From Deltaproteobacteria bacterium (GTDB lineage Bacteria; Myxococcota_A; UBA9160; SMWR01): a DNA stretch of 7,343 bases. The position numbers were made by a program, and so were the translations under genes. Under the pieces are notes generated by a model. That model had not been told where the DNA came from. It made no database searches and saw only the letters and a program-made list of their open reading frames with translations. Every line of letters begins with the position of its first letter. Position 1 is the stretch's first letter. Of this stretch, positions 6,795 through 7,343 are shown piece by piece. The stretch is from the NCBI GenBank assembly GCA_019313605.1, contig JAFDAW010000134.1, positions 1 to 7,343 of the forward strand, written 5' to 3'.

Positions 6795-7343
6795 TCGCTG
6801 GCGTCCGGCGCGTAGTACTCGAAGTCGACGAGCTTGGCCTTCATGAACTCGCGAAGCTGGTCGACGAGGCGCTTTTCGAGTTGGCGCACCCGCTCACGCG
6901 AAATCCCAAATTCGTCTGCGAGTTCCTGCAGCGTCTTCTGGTCTTCCGCGATGATGCGCTCCTCTACGATCTGCCGATCGCGCTCGCCCAACTCGGCGGA
7001 AAATTCCGCGATCGTCTGCTGGAATACCTCGCTGAGCTCGGAGTCTCCGACGGCCTGCTCGGCGCTCGGACTAGAAACCGGGATGAAGTCCCCGAATTCA
7101 GCGCCTCCGTTGTCTTTGCGTGCCGGTGCGTTGAGGGAGAGATCGCTCTGGGACATGCGCTGTTCCATGTCGATCACGTCGTCTTCCGTCACTTCGAGGC
7201 GTTCCGCGAGCAGCTTGGGTTCGACCTCGAACCCCTCCAGCTCGAGCCGACGCTTTTCTTTGTTGAGACGGAAGAAGAGCTTGCGCTGGGCGCGCGATCG
7301 CCCGAGTCGCACCGTGCGGAAGTTGTCCATGATGTACTTGAGG
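6791..7343 (-). CDS. rpoH: RNA polymerase sigma factor, sigma-32 (RpoH) type, 5' end cut by window edge
   Basis: The window holds the C-terminal 183 codons; the frame is open through the right edge (LKYIMDNFRTV), so the ATG at 7330 is an internal Met and regions 1-2 lie outside. QRKLFFRLNK matches the RpoH box (QRKLFFNLRK in E. coli sigma-32), the region contacting core polymerase and distinguishing heat-shock sigma factors. Region 3 follows (LLAERLEVTEDDVIDMEQRM), then an acidic, variable linker and region 4, with GERDRQIVEERI and the helix-turn-helix TLQELADEFGISRERVRQLEKR that reads the -35 box. The protein should direct transcription of heat-shock or another stress regulon. The tail after the HTH (LVDFEYYAPDASD) extends beyond the E. 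coli C-terminus. Its stop overlaps the acylphosphatase start by 4 bp. A paralogous sigma-32-like factor with another regulon is possible, so the symbol is tentative. Confidence 0.88.
   Translation of the reverse strand, partial: LKYIMDNFRTVRLGRSRAQRKLFFRLNKEKRRLELEGFEVEPKLLAERLEVTEDDVIDMEQRMSQSDLSLNAPARKDNGGAEFGDFIPVSSPSAEQAVGDSELSEVFQQTIAEFSAELGERDRQIVEERIIAEDQKTLQELADEFGISRERVRQLEKRLVDQLREFMKAKLVDFEYYAPDASD

Overview
The window looks like chromosomal DNA of a GC-rich Gram-negative bacterium. The evidence is an outer-membrane beta-barrel with a signal peptide, a sigma-32 (RpoH) type sigma factor, a DUF4124-type envelope protein, an FHA+DUF4388 protein and a Lys/Arg/Ala-rich histone H1-like protein. 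This combination resembles Deltaproteobacteria in the broad sense (Myxococcota, Desulfobacterota, Binatota-like lineages), but that placement is inferred from gene content only. No rRNA, tRNA, insertion sequence, integrase, CRISPR array or prophage gene was seen.

Layout. (1) 1-507, minus strand: the N-terminal 169 residues of a histone H1/AlgP-like protein made almost entirely of RKK-x-x repeats; it runs off the left edge and has a good promoter and Shine-Dalgarno (SD) sequence. (2) 611-1270, plus: a MoaD-MoaE fusion, carrying both subunits of molybdopterin synthase in one chain. (3) 1271-1635: non-coding. (4) 1636-2370, plus: a small outer-membrane beta-barrel with a GTG start and a near-perfect SD. 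(5) 2371-2811: non-coding or decayed. (6) 2812-3834, plus: an arginase/agmatinase-fold protein with all metal ligands but two substituted catalytic or substrate positions. (7) 3899-4429, plus: a MoaB/MogA molybdopterin adenylyltransferase. (8) 4451-5776, plus: a secreted DUF4124 + TPR-like + HExxH metallopeptidase protein. (9) On the minus strand, read from the right edge: a sigma-32-like gene (6791-7343, 5' end cut), an acylphosphatase (6504-6794) overlapping its stop, and an FHA-DUF4388 protein (5724-6404). The last converges on gene 8, and the two reading frames overlap by 53 bp.

How the parts fit. MoaDE sulfurates cyclic pyranopterin phosphate to molybdopterin, and MoaB/MogA adenylates it before molybdate insertion, so two steps of one pathway lie within about 3 kb, though not adjacent. 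The ureohydrolase-like gene, moaB and the peptidase gene are co-directional with gaps of 64 and 21 bp and may form a transcription unit. The sigma-acylphosphatase pair is probably translationally coupled.

No clear multi-gene novel system was found. The strongest leads are the divergent ureohydrolase, the MoaD-MoaE fusion whose functional Gly-Gly terminus is buried inside the chain, and the very regular basic repeat protein at the left edge.
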